DNA of 64,000 bases from Mycteria americana (GCF_035582795.1 NC_134367.1:3288501-3352500); one strand, 5' to 3'; positions 23,591 to 34,903 are shown, counted from the stretch's first letter. Notes: generated by a model not told the origin, from the sequence alone. A program made the numbers and translations.

Positions 23591-24708
23591 TTAATTCAGC
23601 TCTGCAGCAACCCTGCGAGATCCTGGGGGAGCTATGTAGGGTTGCATATGAAGAGGAGTAACTCTTGAAAATTGAGACCATCAGTTGTAAGCTATCTGAA
23701 ATTCCTTTGGAGAGATATTGGAAGAAGAAAGCTTTGGTCTTCGTCCTCTTTCCTTTGATCACAATGGGAGATAATTTGAATGGACTTGTGCCTTGGACAT
23801 ACATGGGAAAGAATTTTCTCACCGCCACCGTGAAAAGCATTTCTTCAGTCTGGAATGCCTAAGAATTTGGGTAAAAGATAGGAAAGTGAGCATTTCCACT
23901 GAAGAGGGTCATCTCAAGCAAAAATTTTGGGAGCAACCTTGGTCTGAACAGGATCATGGAGAAGGGCCAAGGGAACAATAGGAAGTGATCTGAGAACTGT
24001 GAGCACGAGTTTACAAACAACCCCTGAAACACAGTGTGCCGGGCCAGTGGACTACGTATTCCTTTATTTCAAGCTGCACTAATAATTTGTCCTGTTTTGC
24101 AACTTTTGGCCAGAGACTCAAGGTAGCAGTGATGCTATACAGAGCAGAGTGCTTTGTTAGGATGGGAGGGGACCCAGGAGTGATGCAGCAACTCAGGGGC
24201 ACTGAGGAGGTGTTGAGAAACCTCCAGCCGCCTGAGTGTCACTGCCCCAGCCATGCTCACAGCAAGTGCCGAGGAGGTGGAGTGGGAGGCTGGAGCTGGA
24301 TGCGTAGAGGAGCATGAAGAATCACAAAGTGTTTATTCAGGGTGGGCCCAATTGCTGGGTGCCTTCTGACAAGAGAGGTATTTTGCGGATGAGTGAGTGG
24401 CTGTCGCTCCGTTTGCACGACTGGTAATATCAGAATGAAGCCGTTCGTGCAGAAGGGAGCCTCCCGGCAAATGCATGTTATCACGTCCAAGGTGCCTGGG
24501 GTATGGGTTCAGGGTATGCTGCCACTTGCAAATGCCTCCAACGCCCCACGTTTGAACCTGTTTCCCAGAGGAAGCTGGCACACCACGTCCTTCAGGGGAA
24601 TAGAATTCCCTCCAAAATCCCCCGCACGCTGCCAGATCTCAGGGTATGATCAGGCTGTTCATCCAGTATCAGGAGGAGACAGATCTTGGGCAGGACCTTC
24701 ATACACCG
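23591..24708. other. Intergenic, nothing recognised
   Basis: Unique-looking sequence between a CR1 and a solo LTR. Short overlapping open frames on both strands, no domain or splice support. Confidence 0.45.
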
Positions 24709-25215
24709 TGTACTGGGTCTGGTTGGGATGGAGTTAGCTTTCTTTGTACCAGCCCATACGGTGCTATGTCTTAGATTTGTGACCAAAACAGTGTCGATAA
24801 CACACCAGTGTTTTAGCTATTGCTGAGCAGTGCTTGCACAAGGCTTTCTCTGTTTCTCATGCTGCCCCACCAGCAAGTCAGCTGGGGGTGCACAAGAAGT
24901 TGGGAGAGGACACAAGTAGGACAGCTGACCCCAACTGACCACAGGGATATTCAATACCATATGACATCAAGCTCAGCAATAAAATCTTGAGGAAAGAAGG
25001 AGGAAGGGGGGATATTTGGGGTTATGGCATTTGCCTTCCTGAGTATCGTTAAGCATGGTGAAACCCTGCTTTCCTGGAAATGGCTGAACACCTGCCTGCC
25101 AATTGGAAGTAGTGAATGCATTCCTTATTCTGCTTTGCTTGTGCACGCAGCCTTGCTTCACTTACTAAACTGTCTTTATCTTGACCTGTAAGGTTTTTGC
25201 CTTTACATTGGATCT
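24709..25215 (+). mobile_element. Solo LTR of an avian ERVL-type endogenous retrovirus, 3' end lost
   Basis: Starts with TG in TGTACTGGGTCTGGTTGGGATGG and follows the layout of a common bird ERVL-class LTR: a GATAACAC block, a GGGGGTGCACAAG block, GACAGCTGACCCCAACTGACC, a GATATTC / CATATGAC segment, a TATA-like CAATAAAATC region, and near the 3' side ACTAAACTGTCTTTATCTTGACC. The usual LTR terminus (ending in CA) cannot be found; homology fades after about 25215. No internal gag/pol or primer-binding site adjoins it, so it is a recombined solo LTR that is also truncated. No coding capacity. Class assigned from remembered avian LTRs. Confidence 0.75.
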
Positions 25216-27018
25216 TGCACTTGCATTTTGCTGGTATTGTTAAAGCATCCAAAACTCATGCACCTCCAAGGACGCATTTAAAAACCACTACTGCAGGTTG
25301 GTCCTTGCATAAGCTCCAGGTGACTCTGTTATATTTCCCCTGCAACCAGCATACAGATGTTGTGGCTTCATAAACCTAAATGGCACCAAGGCCTCTTCTC
25401 CAGCCCCAAAACCAACTGGCAAGGTCCTGCCTGATCCATATGGTTAAACTCTCAGCCTCCAAATCAGGGTGGCTGATCCTAACTGCCTCCTGGCAATGGT
25501 CCCTGGCCTGTGCTAGGCTGGGAAGTGTTTGGGTTGATGCTTGTTAGTTTGGGCTAAAGCAGGGCCAGGGCTATCTGTGAGTGTTCCTGTACCCACTCAA
25601 CCCTGTTTGATTTCCCAGTACAGAGCTATAGCTTGTGCATCGCTCCCTCCTCCAAACCCTGCTTTTTTCCCAGCTCTTCTGCCAATGATTCCTGCTCTAC
25701 AGCCATCCCAAACATCCTCCTACCAGCCTGGCAGGCTCACTCGAGCCATGAAGCCATTATTCAGATCCTCAAATGGGCTTAAAAAGTACGGTTTGGTGTT
25801 CTGTTTTTCCCACTGTGTTTAGAGGCACACTGAGTCACTGTTGAAAAGGGTTTTGACCAACCCACTGCCTGCCGTTACGGGAAGGGGTTGCATCACAAAC
25901 TTTTCAATACCACCTACGTTCCTGCTCGGCTGCCAGGATTTCAAAGCAATCACTGCACAATTACAGGCTAACTATACAATGAAGAAAAGTGAATGGTACC
26001 ATCCCACTGTGATCTCGCGGAGAACCACGGAACTGTTCTTTAATAAATGTAAATCGGTTTCTGCTTTGCTGCATAATGAGCCTCTGATGATTTCAGCAGG
26101 AGAAACCCCAATTAGAAACGGGTGGAAAAGGGGCGTCCCATCTGGGGAGCATGTTGGAAAGCCTGAGAATTTTTCCTGTTGTGCTTTGTGGTTAAACTAA
26201 CGCTTTTACATTTAAAAAAAACACCCCGAATTAGCCAGGCACAATGCTGCAAAGTAGGATTCAAGCCTTCCTGCCCCTTTTTTTCACCTACTACAGTCTG
26301 GTGAGAAGAACATCACCTTCCACCCCAGTTATGATCCAGAGCACTAGTGTAGGGGTTGTTTGGTGGTGGGAGTCTCTATGGGAGCTGTTCTGCTTCATAT
26401 AAATGACTGTTTGCAAGGATAAAAGGGTAAGAGATCAACATATTTCTAGTATGATTTTAAAAAGTAGCTGCAGTAGTGAAGGAGGAGCAAAGGCATCTGC
26501 TGATTCAACCTGAACCAGACCCCAGAGAGGGTTGTAGGAACCACAGACTTGCATTGTACCACTTGTAGGTGCATTCTGTCACTAAAGAACAATGGTGTTA
26601 GCCAGGAGGCAATCTCACAAGGCCAAATGGCCTGTTTTGGCCATCTCCAGGCTATTGAGTGCTCTCCCTGTCCCATGTGCGTGCCCCCATCCCAACTGTC
26701 TCTTGGGAAATGATTGCATCCTGGAGCACAGGAGGCAGGTGGCCAACTGAATGTCTCCAAAGATGTGACACCCCGCACCAAGCGGGCACCTTCTTCCCCA
26801 CATGGGAGGTGGTTTTCATGGGGCATTGCCTAAGTATGTGGTGGAGCCTGGTGTGGCGTATTGCACTGCCTGTCATCAGGCCAGTACAAGCAGATGGGTC
26901 AAGAGGGGTGTCCATCCAGCACTAAGGTTTTTGCAGCTTCCAGGCAACGTAAGCTACAGTTTCACCAGGTCCCTGGCCATTGCTGTGCTTCTTTTCTCGA
27001 GGGAGGAAGGAAATCTCT

Positions 27019-27070
27019 GGTTACTGTTACTCTGAGGCATCTGAGGTTACTTTTACTCTGAGACATCTGA
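27019..27070 (+). repeat. 26-bp tandem duplication
   Basis: GGTTACTGTTACTCTGAGGC... is followed directly by GGTTACTTTTACTCTGAGAC...: two 26-bp units that differ at two positions. A local slippage-type duplication. Confidence 0.85.
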
Positions 27071-27609
27071 GGCAAACCAACCCTATAGGCACAATAAACC
27101 AAACCCAGTCCAGACCTGCAGCCCCTCTACTGCTTTGGGACTACATAAGCAAGCAAGAGCTGTCTGGTGCTGGGTGTGAAGGGAGAGCTGGACTACGATA
27201 AATGTGAAACCTTGTTGGGCATCTCAACCTGCCTCAGTTACACTGGGGTGAATCCAGACTAGCTCCGCTCACGCTGGTGATGGGTACACCACATAAGATG
27301 AGTGTGAAGACAGAAGGACCACTAAGTAATATAGCACATGGGTGTTTGGAGTTTTATCCAAAGGTTTAAAACATTGAACCCAGAAAATCTTTGCTTTACT
27401 TGACCTCCAAAGTGGCACTGGGAAGCTCTGTTTTTGTTTTTTGGGAAAATAAATATCACCTAAATCTAGTGAAGCAGACAGGCTACGTGCAAACTCAGCA
27501 CACGCTAGCCCATAGTCTGCACCCAGTTGTTATTTCCTGCAACAGGACCCTGACATCCCTGTGCTCCAGTTTCCATTATATATAACAGGGATAGCAAGTG
27601 TGTCTTCTT

Positions 27610-27641
27610 CCAGTGGAGTTTATGAAAGCAAACTCCACTGG
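27610..27641. repeat. Inverted repeat, 12-bp arms, 8-nt loop
   Basis: CCAGTGGAGTTT, loop ATGAAAGC, AAACTCCACTGG. The arms pair perfectly, so the sequence could form a hairpin or bind a dimeric protein. No flanking evidence of a transcript. Confidence 0.85.
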
Positions 27642-28589
27642 TGCTTTTCTGGGGCTCAGAGAGCAAGTGGAGAGGTCATAGGAGGCTCTGAAATACAGAT
27701 AAAACAGGGCAACAGGAAAAAGTACCCACCCTGCAATGTAAAACCCAAAGGTCCAGGCTTGGAGCAATGGCCGTCCTTACTTTCTCCACCAGGAGCAAGC
27801 TCTGGCAAGTTGAACTTACGTATCTAACTTCAAGCTGAATTTGCCTAACTAATTACGCTTTATTGTGTGTATTTCTGCCCAAGCTTTAATGTGGAATTAC
27901 TTTGAGGCTGGGCACCATCTTCTTCTGGCAGTTTCGCTCAGTGGCACAAGCAGGGACAGCAGCATGGTGGGTCAGCTGAGCTTAGGTAGGGAGGAAAGTG
28001 CCCAAGGAGCCTGCTTGACTTCTTTCTTTTTCTCATTTTTTTTTTCCTGAGCATTTCCTGAGTATCCCATGCCATAAGGGACAGTGGTACCTTAGATCCC
28101 AACCAGACCACCCCTGCCTGGATCCGGATGTGTTTTCCATGAGATAGGGCTCAATTCTTGATTTTTCTGGCAGATGGGGCAATGTCTTCTCTCTGACCGA
28201 CCAAGGAGAGCACACAGCCACCCTGCCACGTGGTCCTCGGGCAACAGGTGATCTGAGACTGAATTCCCTCGGGCATTTTAAACCCAGAAAGGTTTCCTGT
28301 AGAGCCTTTAAAAACAGGTGTCGTGTTGGTTTTGGCATACAAATTCTGGCATGTGGAGCTTTCTTTTTTCTCTTTCTAGAGGACAGCCGTAGCTAAGCAC
28401 GTATATCATGACAGCCTTTGTAATTTGCTACCTGTCCTGCAGCGACTGAGTTTTTATGCCACGTACTATGGGTGCCAAGCACTTGAAAAATCTGATGCTA
28501 AAGCTCTTCTACTTTCTGGTCTGTGGAACAGATGGATGGCATAAGGAGAAATTGCTATTTATTTTTTTAAGAGCTATTTCATCCCTTAA

Positions 28590-28755
28590 GAAAACGTTCC
28601 TTCAAAAAGTAGAATGGGGAAAAGAAAATCTTCCTTTAGTAGTAGCTATTAGGTTGGAAATGGTTTCCCAAAGGAAACAGTCGAAGCCTCATCACTTGGA
28701 AGTTTTAAAATTACAGTGAATAAGGTATTAAAGACTACCCTGCAAAAGAGAAACT
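28590..28755 (+). mobile_element. Possible ancient CR1 3' piece
   Basis: TTGGAAATGGTTTCCCAAAGGAAACAGTCGAAGCCTCATCACTTGGAAG ... AATAAGGTATTAAAGACTACCCTGC follows the wording of an old CR1 ORF end ('gaatgggtttcccaaaggaagcagtggaagccccatcactt'). Heavily diverged and short; moderate to low certainty. Confidence 0.4.
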
Positions 28756-28962
28756 GGCACAGGTCGATATAGACACTGAGGGTCGAGGGCTGTAGGCTTT
28801 GCCATGCCTTGCGTTAGGGGTCTGGCCTGCAGAAAGGAGCCACAGCCTGGTGTCTCACAGCTAAGCTGCCAGATAGTGCGGTGGGTAGCGCAGTGTCCTG
28901 CCATGCTAAATCCAAAGACGGACAAAGTGATGCTGACCTCAGGCTGGGGATGCTCCTCTAAT

Positions 28963-29350
28963 TCACAGAATCACAGAATCACAGAATCGTATAGGTTGGA
29001 AAAGACCTTTAAGATCATCGAGTCCAACCGTAAACCTAACACTACCAAGACCACCACTACACCATGTCCCTGAGCACCTCATCCAAACGTCCTTTAAATA
29101 CCTCCAGGGATGGGGACTCCACCACTTCCCTGGGCAGCCTCTTCCAATGCTTGATAACCCTTTCAGGGAAGTAAAATTTCCCAATATCCAGTCTAAACCT
29201 CCCCTGGCGCAACTTGAGGCCATTTCCTCTCGTCCTATCACTTGTGACCTGGGAGAAGAGACCGACCCCACCTCTCTACACCCTCCTTTCAGGCAGTTGT
29301 AGAGAGCGATGAGGTCTCCCCTCAGCCTCCTTTTCTCCAGGCTGAACAGT
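28963..29350 (-). mobile_element. CR1 LINE, short 5'-truncated copy
   Basis: Antisense CR1 3' end of about 390 bp. Begins TCACAGAATCACAGAATCACAG at 28963 and runs through CCACCACTTCCCTGGGCAGCC and CTTTCAGGCAGTTGTAGAGAG, breaking off at the [13 protein letters not shown] codons near 29350. It belongs to the same subfamily as the copies at 5290 and 22569. Confidence 0.92.
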
Positions 29351-30410
29351 CCAGATACCAGGAAACAGTTCAGATACCAGGAAAAGGATTGTTTTCTCCT
29401 TGTCATGCTTTTACATTTTTCCACTGAGCATCTCCTATTTACAGGTTTTGGAGATTTAAAACTGGGCTAAACGACCCAGTTTGGATCTGACTCAGTGCCC
29501 TCCTTCTCTCAGTCGCCACTTTGGTGCAGAAATGAAATGTAGCAAAAATAAGACAAGTTTTTCATGTGCTTCCCTAATTGTTAGACCTTTACCAGCCAGG
29601 TAAGATGATAAAATTTGAGCAATATGTGATGGAAATAGGGAAACCGAGTCCATGTCATAAACTGGGCGTGTTGGATTTTCCTCTGTAATACCACATTCAA
29701 GGGATCCCTTTTGCATTCCTGAATGCAGTGGGTATGAACATTGAATGGAATTTCATAGGGGACTTCAAAATGACACCCACTACCCCCAAAATGGGGATTT
29801 TCAAAGAATTTCCACAATCACAGCCAGATTCTGACCTTCAGAAGAGTTTTGCTCAAACTTTAATGGACTTTCAGGTCAGAAGAAACTCTTCTTATCATAT
29901 AATTTGGCCATCTGTGTAGCACAGTGCAACGAAACCATAAAGAAATAAAAATATTATTCTGTTATTAGTTTATTAAGATTTGAAAAACTGCACTATAATG
30001 CCCAAGTGTGGCACACGTGAAATATCAAGCCACTGCTTTGCTATTTAAACAGAAGTTGAATTCTTTGAAAGGCTGAGCTTAGGTGTGAGTGCTAAGCATA
30101 AAAAAAAAAGTGATGCTAATGATGCTGCTGGCTATCTTATGCAAATTGAGGTTTAAAAGAAAAAAAGAAAAACTCTATTGCTTTCCCCCCCTCTTCTGTG
30201 GCTTTGTCTAAAAACTTTCTTCCCTGTCAGGAAACGAAAAATAAACTTTGGTTTCTCATGTGCTTTATCCAGCACCTTTCTAACACAAACAGTGCTGAGA
30301 TATTGCAGTAAGAATAAAATAGGAATTAAATGGAATTTCTTGCAGCAAATCCATAGAGTAAAGGGAGTTGCTCAACTTTTTGCCTGTAAAAGCTTATTTT
30401 TTTAAAAAGT

Positions 30411-30451
30411 GTATATACATATGTATATACATATATATTTACGTGCATATA
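30411..30451. repeat. AT-rich TATATACATATG repeat with palindrome
   Basis: GTATATACATATGTATATACATATATATTT: alternating purine-pyrimidine microsatellite with an internal self-complementary TATATACATATGTATATA. Confidence 0.85.
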
Positions 30452-31042
30452 TTTAAAGGAGGTCAAATTATGGTTTTTCAGTCTTGATTGTAATTGAAAA
30501 ATATGACCTCTAGATGGCAGAAACTCCCTCTTTTGGGCTTTTTTTTTTTTTTAAATCCCTGCACAGGATGCCGCAAAACCAAGTTTCGGTATAATAGATG
30601 GATTTATAAATATTCAGCCTTATCCAAGCCTGGCGATCTCAGGGCATGGTGTGGCATCATCCAGCTCTGCGCCACACCGAATTTGCTGTGTGCTTATCAT
30701 ACTGCAAGCCTTTACGCCATGCTGCAACTACCTGTCCTCCTCGCCAGGCAGGTCCAAATGCTTTTTGGTGGCCAGTCATTTAGTCCAAGTCTGAGTGAAA
30801 TCAGGATGAGCTAAGTGCCTAAATATTAGAGGATCTGGATTATTTGGATGCACGGTGCAGCACGAGACAGAGAGGTGATGGGGGCATTACAGAATTGTTT
30901 GCACAGCCTGGCTGATGTATCTATTAGGAAAGAGACTGGTTTGGGGGGTAAAAATTCGTTCCCTAGCTAAAAGTTTAGTATCTAGGCTAAGGGGGTCACT
31001 TGGTTTTTGCTATCCATGGGGTGAGACGGGTGATACATTCCT

Positions 31043-31085
31043 CCTACTTGGGGCATCCTCTTCATCCGAGGATGCCCCAAGTAGG
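31043..31085. repeat. Perfect inverted repeat, 18-bp arms, 7-nt loop
   Basis: CCTACTTGGGGCATCCTC, loop TTCATCC, GAGGATGCCCCAAGTAGG. Every arm base pairs. The second arm flows directly into GGCATCCTACTG, so part of the arm sequence also recurs in direct orientation. Confidence 0.92.
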
Positions 31086-31093
31086 GGCATCCT

Positions 31094-31165
31094 ACTGCTG
31101 CTGCCTCACCCTTATAGCTGCCTCATCCTACTGCTACTTCACTGCTGCTGCCTCACCCTTATAGC
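31094..31165 (+). repeat. 25-bp direct repeat pair
   Basis: ACTGCTGCTGCCTCACCCTT... (25 bp ending TATAGC) occurs at 31094-31118 and again, identical, at 31141-31165, with a related CTCATCCTACTGCTACTTC spacer between. It adjoins the perfect hairpin at 31043-31085. Confidence 0.92.
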
Positions 31166-31989
31166 CTCGTACCTTCTTTCGCTGAAATGTATGGCTTCCC
31201 ATCCTCACCTCTGAAGCTGGGGACTGCACAGGCCGGGAACTGATGGTCTGGTCTGCAAACAAGGTGTTCGCGTGTTACTGCAAGCAGAGGATGACAGACC
31301 GGGCCACTTAGAGTGAAACAGGCTTTTAGGTGACTGCCTTCCCATGGTATCAGGACCAAAATACACCTTGTCCTTTCTCTCTTCTGGCTCTGGGTAAGAG
31401 GCTGGACTTTTCTTCACCCATTTCTCCCTCTTTATATTTTTAATTCTCTTTTCCCATCTCTGTTCTCAGCCAAGGGTTTCTGGGCCTTGGCCAAAATTAT
31501 GCTCTTGTAACATTAATGTAAAGCTTCGAGGTTTGTGGTTACCTCATACCCTTTAGGAGCATGTCCTACACTCACAGCTAGTTACCAAAACCACCTGCCT
31601 GCAGCCGTGGGAGAGATGGGTAAATCTGAGGGATATGAGGCAGCAGTTTTATTCTGCCAATAAACTGGAGCACATCAATGTAGGAAGCCAAGGACCACAA
31701 CCTTGACTATAGGCCAGCATTGACCAAAGAACCTGGGATAATCCTTGGTATTAATTAGTGAGAAATCTATGTTCAAGAATCGGGGAGGTGAATAAATAAC
31801 AGGGGAAAAGCTTGTAAGGCAGAATATAGTGAAAAAATGTATGAACAGCCGAACGGCTTCAGGTGATGAGTCCATCCAGTCTCTGCCAGTGGCTGAGCAG
31901 GCGAGCATGGTCAGGGCTATCAAATGCCTTTTTGAAGGCTGGTCCGTTTGTTCCTCCTAAACCTTGTAATAACAATAAATCTATTGTTT

Positions 31990-32060
31990 TGATGGCCAGA
32001 AAGGACCATTATAATGATGTTATCTGAGCTCCTCTGTAGGTCCAACTCTTGAGTTTCACG
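31990..32060 (-). mobile_element. Ancient CR1 3'-end trace
   Basis: GATGGCCAGAAAGGACCATTATAATGATGTTATCTGAGCTCC resembles the antisense 3' end of old reptile/bird CR1s ('ggccagaagggaccattgtgatcatctagtctgacctcc'). Only about 70 bp can be aligned by eye. Confidence 0.5.
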
Positions 32061-32469
32061 CACAACTCTCTACTTCTCCATATGCCAGCATGGTGAAACA
32101 TGTACATCGTGAGGATGAGGCTCACTTCAGCTAAGCCCAGCTCCAGCACAGGACCTCCCTGGGACCTGTCCTGGGAAAGGTGCATTTCCCAAGGTGGATG
32201 CCGTGTTGGTGCCCTGGGGTGTTACAGCCCTCGGGGTCTGAGTGCTTTGGGCTCTCATGGATTCACATGGCCCCTGCCCATGTTGTGCGGTGGGTCACTG
32301 TGTGCTGCGAGAAGGTGTCCTGTGCTCACTGGGGAAGACGGGAAAGGGCTACAGACCAGTGACTGTTGCGGTGCTGCTGTGTATAGCTCATCTCACGTCC
32401 CTTTAGGTGCTTATGGCACATGCTTTTATATCTGATCAGGTCTTTAGGCTCCTACTATTGCCTATAAAG

Positions 32470-32830
32470 ACCTAGCAAATGATCCCAGCCAGTGATTCAC
32501 CTCACCCTAAGTCAGAAACCTATGTTTGGTCCAATGACTCACTTCTTTGACTGTGCTGGCTGGATTTCTATTGACGTTAATGGGAGGCTAAACACCTACC
32601 TCAAATGTAGATGTATATGCCATAGACATGAGGTGCTTGATTCAGCTGCCCACACACAGGCACCTAGTGCCATTTGAGATGTCCTGCAGTATCTGAGACA
32701 TCTGCGTCCTCTGGCAGGTATGACATGGGAGATCTCTGTCTTCTGGGCTAGCACCTGGACATCAGATGGGACAGGCTTGGGCATCTCACATGGCATGAGG
32801 TGTCCGTAGTTAGAGACCTGAACTGAAGAA
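32470..32830. repeat. Unclassified interspersed repeat, copy A
   Basis: Shares ordered phrases with other parts of the window: TTAATGGGAGGCTAAACACC, AAATGTAGATGTATATGCC, CAGGCACCTAGTGCCATTTGAGATGTCC, TATCTGAGACAT and CATGGCATGAGG. Compare 43240-43480, 53590-54200 and 62650-62790. No coding capacity; family name unknown to me. Confidence 0.45.
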
Positions 32831-34495
32831 ATCAAGTTTCCAATAATGAGTCCCCAGCAGACTGGTTGAACAAACTATCTAGGATGCTTACATGGGAGGT
32901 GCAGGTTTAATTCTGTGTTGTGAGATTGTGTACAAACACCGGAGCCACAAAAGGGGAGTGAGCTGGGACACACTGAGCCCGTTCTGCTGATGTTGTTTCT
33001 CTCTCCATCTCTCACTTGGCTATTCAGTGGAGCAGGGAGGACTTGGATGATGAGTGATATGGCCACCAGACATGCTTTGTCCTGTCTCTGCATCCAACCC
33101 TGTCTTGTTCCTTCTGAAACAGTAATCAAGTTAAAACCAAGGGCGGGAAAAAGGTGACAATATAAGGAGATTAAAAAAAAAGCCAGACACATTTTGCAAT
33201 TCAGCAGGGCAGTGAGCCAGGATTGGCATTTCCACTGCAATCATTTCTGCTGTGGGAAAGAGGGATTTGGGCAAAACCAAATCACATCCATGGATGGCTG
33301 CTTAATCAAAGCTGCTTGCACGGAAGGAGATGAATGCTTTCCGTGTTGCTCTCGGATGTCTCTGGGTAAGGAAATCTCCACCAACATGTGCAAGTTGCAT
33401 GGCAGAGAGGACAAGAAGCCTGGATGAGGTTTCGGCTTGTCTCGAGTGAGAATCTCTGACATTGTGCTAATAAAATTCAAAACCCATTAAGAAATGAAAA
33501 TATGATCCTGAAGGAATCAAAGTGCCTCCAGCTGAAAGGAAAGAGAAGTGAGGCAAAGGGACAGAGGGCATCACCCATGAATACAGCCAGTCCCAGCGCA
33601 AGAGCTGGCTTCCACATGGAGCCAAGGGCACCCCGAGGGACAGAGGGGGGTGCCCCTGGGGGGGCCCCAGAGCTCGGGAAGTGTTGCACTGTCTTCCTCC
33701 GTCCTGGAGCATGTAAAGGGCTTTATAAAGGGTGACAGGGAGGGAAAACTGTCATTTGGAAACTAACGTAATCCTCTGTCATTCTCTCTGAGGGTTGTCG
33801 CAGCTTGGTGATGCTCAAACCAAAAGGACCATTTCATACTCTCAACAACCCCGTGATACCTCAACAGGGACCTTCATAGCTCTGTGAAGTAAAATACCCT
33901 GAAAACTGCTCAGTTCTTGGCTGGGAGTTATCAAGCAGTGATGGGGATCACCAGGGGCCAATTAAAAGCCAATTAAAAACCATAATTGGGACTGGCACTG
34001 AAATACCTCCGTGCAGCCGGCATCACGAAGAGCAGGCGCTTAGCTGAAAAGCCAGGTCCTTCAAAGAGGCCTCCAGTTCAACTCCCAAAACCTGCAGACA
34101 CGTAAGCAATCTTTGCATGTATGTTGTTATTTCCTGAGAATAATGGCCCAATGTGTGAGCTCTGTGTCCATGCTGCTGCCTCGATCTAGAGGCAAAGAGA
34201 GGTCCATCCAATGGTGATGGTAAAAGACTGGTTTGTGTCCTCCCTGGGAAGGGACCAGCTGAGCCCCAGGGTGAGGGGTCTCAGCTCCCTCGCCCCACCA
34301 TGGAAAATGCGTTTGGCAAGGCGTGGGGTCAGCAGGAGCAGGATCAGGCCCTGCATCTCGTACATGGCTCCGTGGTTTGGCACTTTCATCCCAACAGCCG
34401 CCTGTCTGGGGATTTGGAGAATAATACGGAGATGGAGAAAGGAAGGAATAGAGTTTCACCTTTTATTCTTTTATCTTGGCAACAATGCGTGGTGG

Positions 34496-34524
34496 AAAAA
34501 AAAAAAAAAAAGAAGAAGAAGAAG
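34496..34524 (+). repeat. Poly(A) followed by (GAA)n
   Basis: A run of 16 A then AGAAGAAGAAGAAG. Homopurine tract next to the C-rich and CpG-rich segments downstream. Not preceded by a recognisable retroposon body. Confidence 0.9.
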
Positions 34525-34602
34525 TTGTGAATGGCAGAATTAACAATAATATAAGGCCCCCCCTCCCCATCCCTCCTCCCTCTCCCTCTGCCGTCCATTC
34601 AG

Positions 34603-34660
34603 GAGACCGACAATAAACAAGGTCATTTGATTCATTCAGCTTGGGGTGTAAACAAAGTCT
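34603..34660. promoter_or_regulatory. Cluster of SOX/forkhead/nuclear-receptor-like sites
   Basis: Within 58 bp: ACAAT and ATAAACA (34610-34619), AAGGTCA (34619-34625), and a perfect forkhead GTAAACA (34648-34654), beside a CpG island starting 59 bp further on. Reads like an enhancer or proximal promoter, but motif matches alone cannot prove this. Confidence 0.35.
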
Positions 34661-34667
34661 TACAATA

Positions 34668-34734
34668 CCCCCCCCCCCAGGGCCCCCCTTTTTCTCTAAG
34701 AATAGATGTCCCCCACTACGCCGGGGCCCCCCCT
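34668..34734 (-). repeat. C-rich tract; possible G-quadruplex on the - strand
   Basis: C11, then CCCCCC, CCCCC and CCCCCCC runs within 67 bp (34668-34678, 34683-34688, 34710-34714, 34727-34733). The - strand therefore has at least four G-runs and could fold as a G-quadruplex. Confidence 0.6.
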
Positions 34735-34903
34735 TCGCTTCTCCTCTCCCATCATCCCCGGATCGGCGGCCGCGGGCGTCCAGCCCTGCTGCCACTTCCG
34801 CAGTCCCCGTCCCGGCTCCGTGAGGCCCCGCTTCCTACTTGGTGTGGGAACCTCGGCTTCCCCGGGCAACATCTGCGCGGACGGCCCCGCTTTCTCATGC
34901 CGG
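34719..34903. promoter_or_regulatory. Compact CpG island
   Basis: I count 21 CpG in 185 bp, including CGGCGGCCGCGGGCG (a NotI site) and TGCGCGGACGG, while flanking sequence is CpG-poor. CpG islands of this kind in vertebrates usually mark promoters or unmethylated enhancers. No adjacent coding exon, clear splice donor or TATA box is visible on either strand, so a non-coding transcript, an unseen 5' UTR exon or a regulatory element are all possible. Confidence 0.6.

Larger units (their letters stand above)
25216..28962. other. Intergenic, small local duplications
   Basis: No gene supported. Holds a 26-bp tandem duplication (27019-27070), a 12-bp-arm inverted repeat (27610-27641), and a possible ancient CR1 piece at 28590-28755. 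Confidence 0.45.

Noticed and set aside
27600..27650. MicroRNA precursor from the inverted repeat
   Set aside because: Arms are only 12 bp; animal precursors need a stem of about 30 bp or more.
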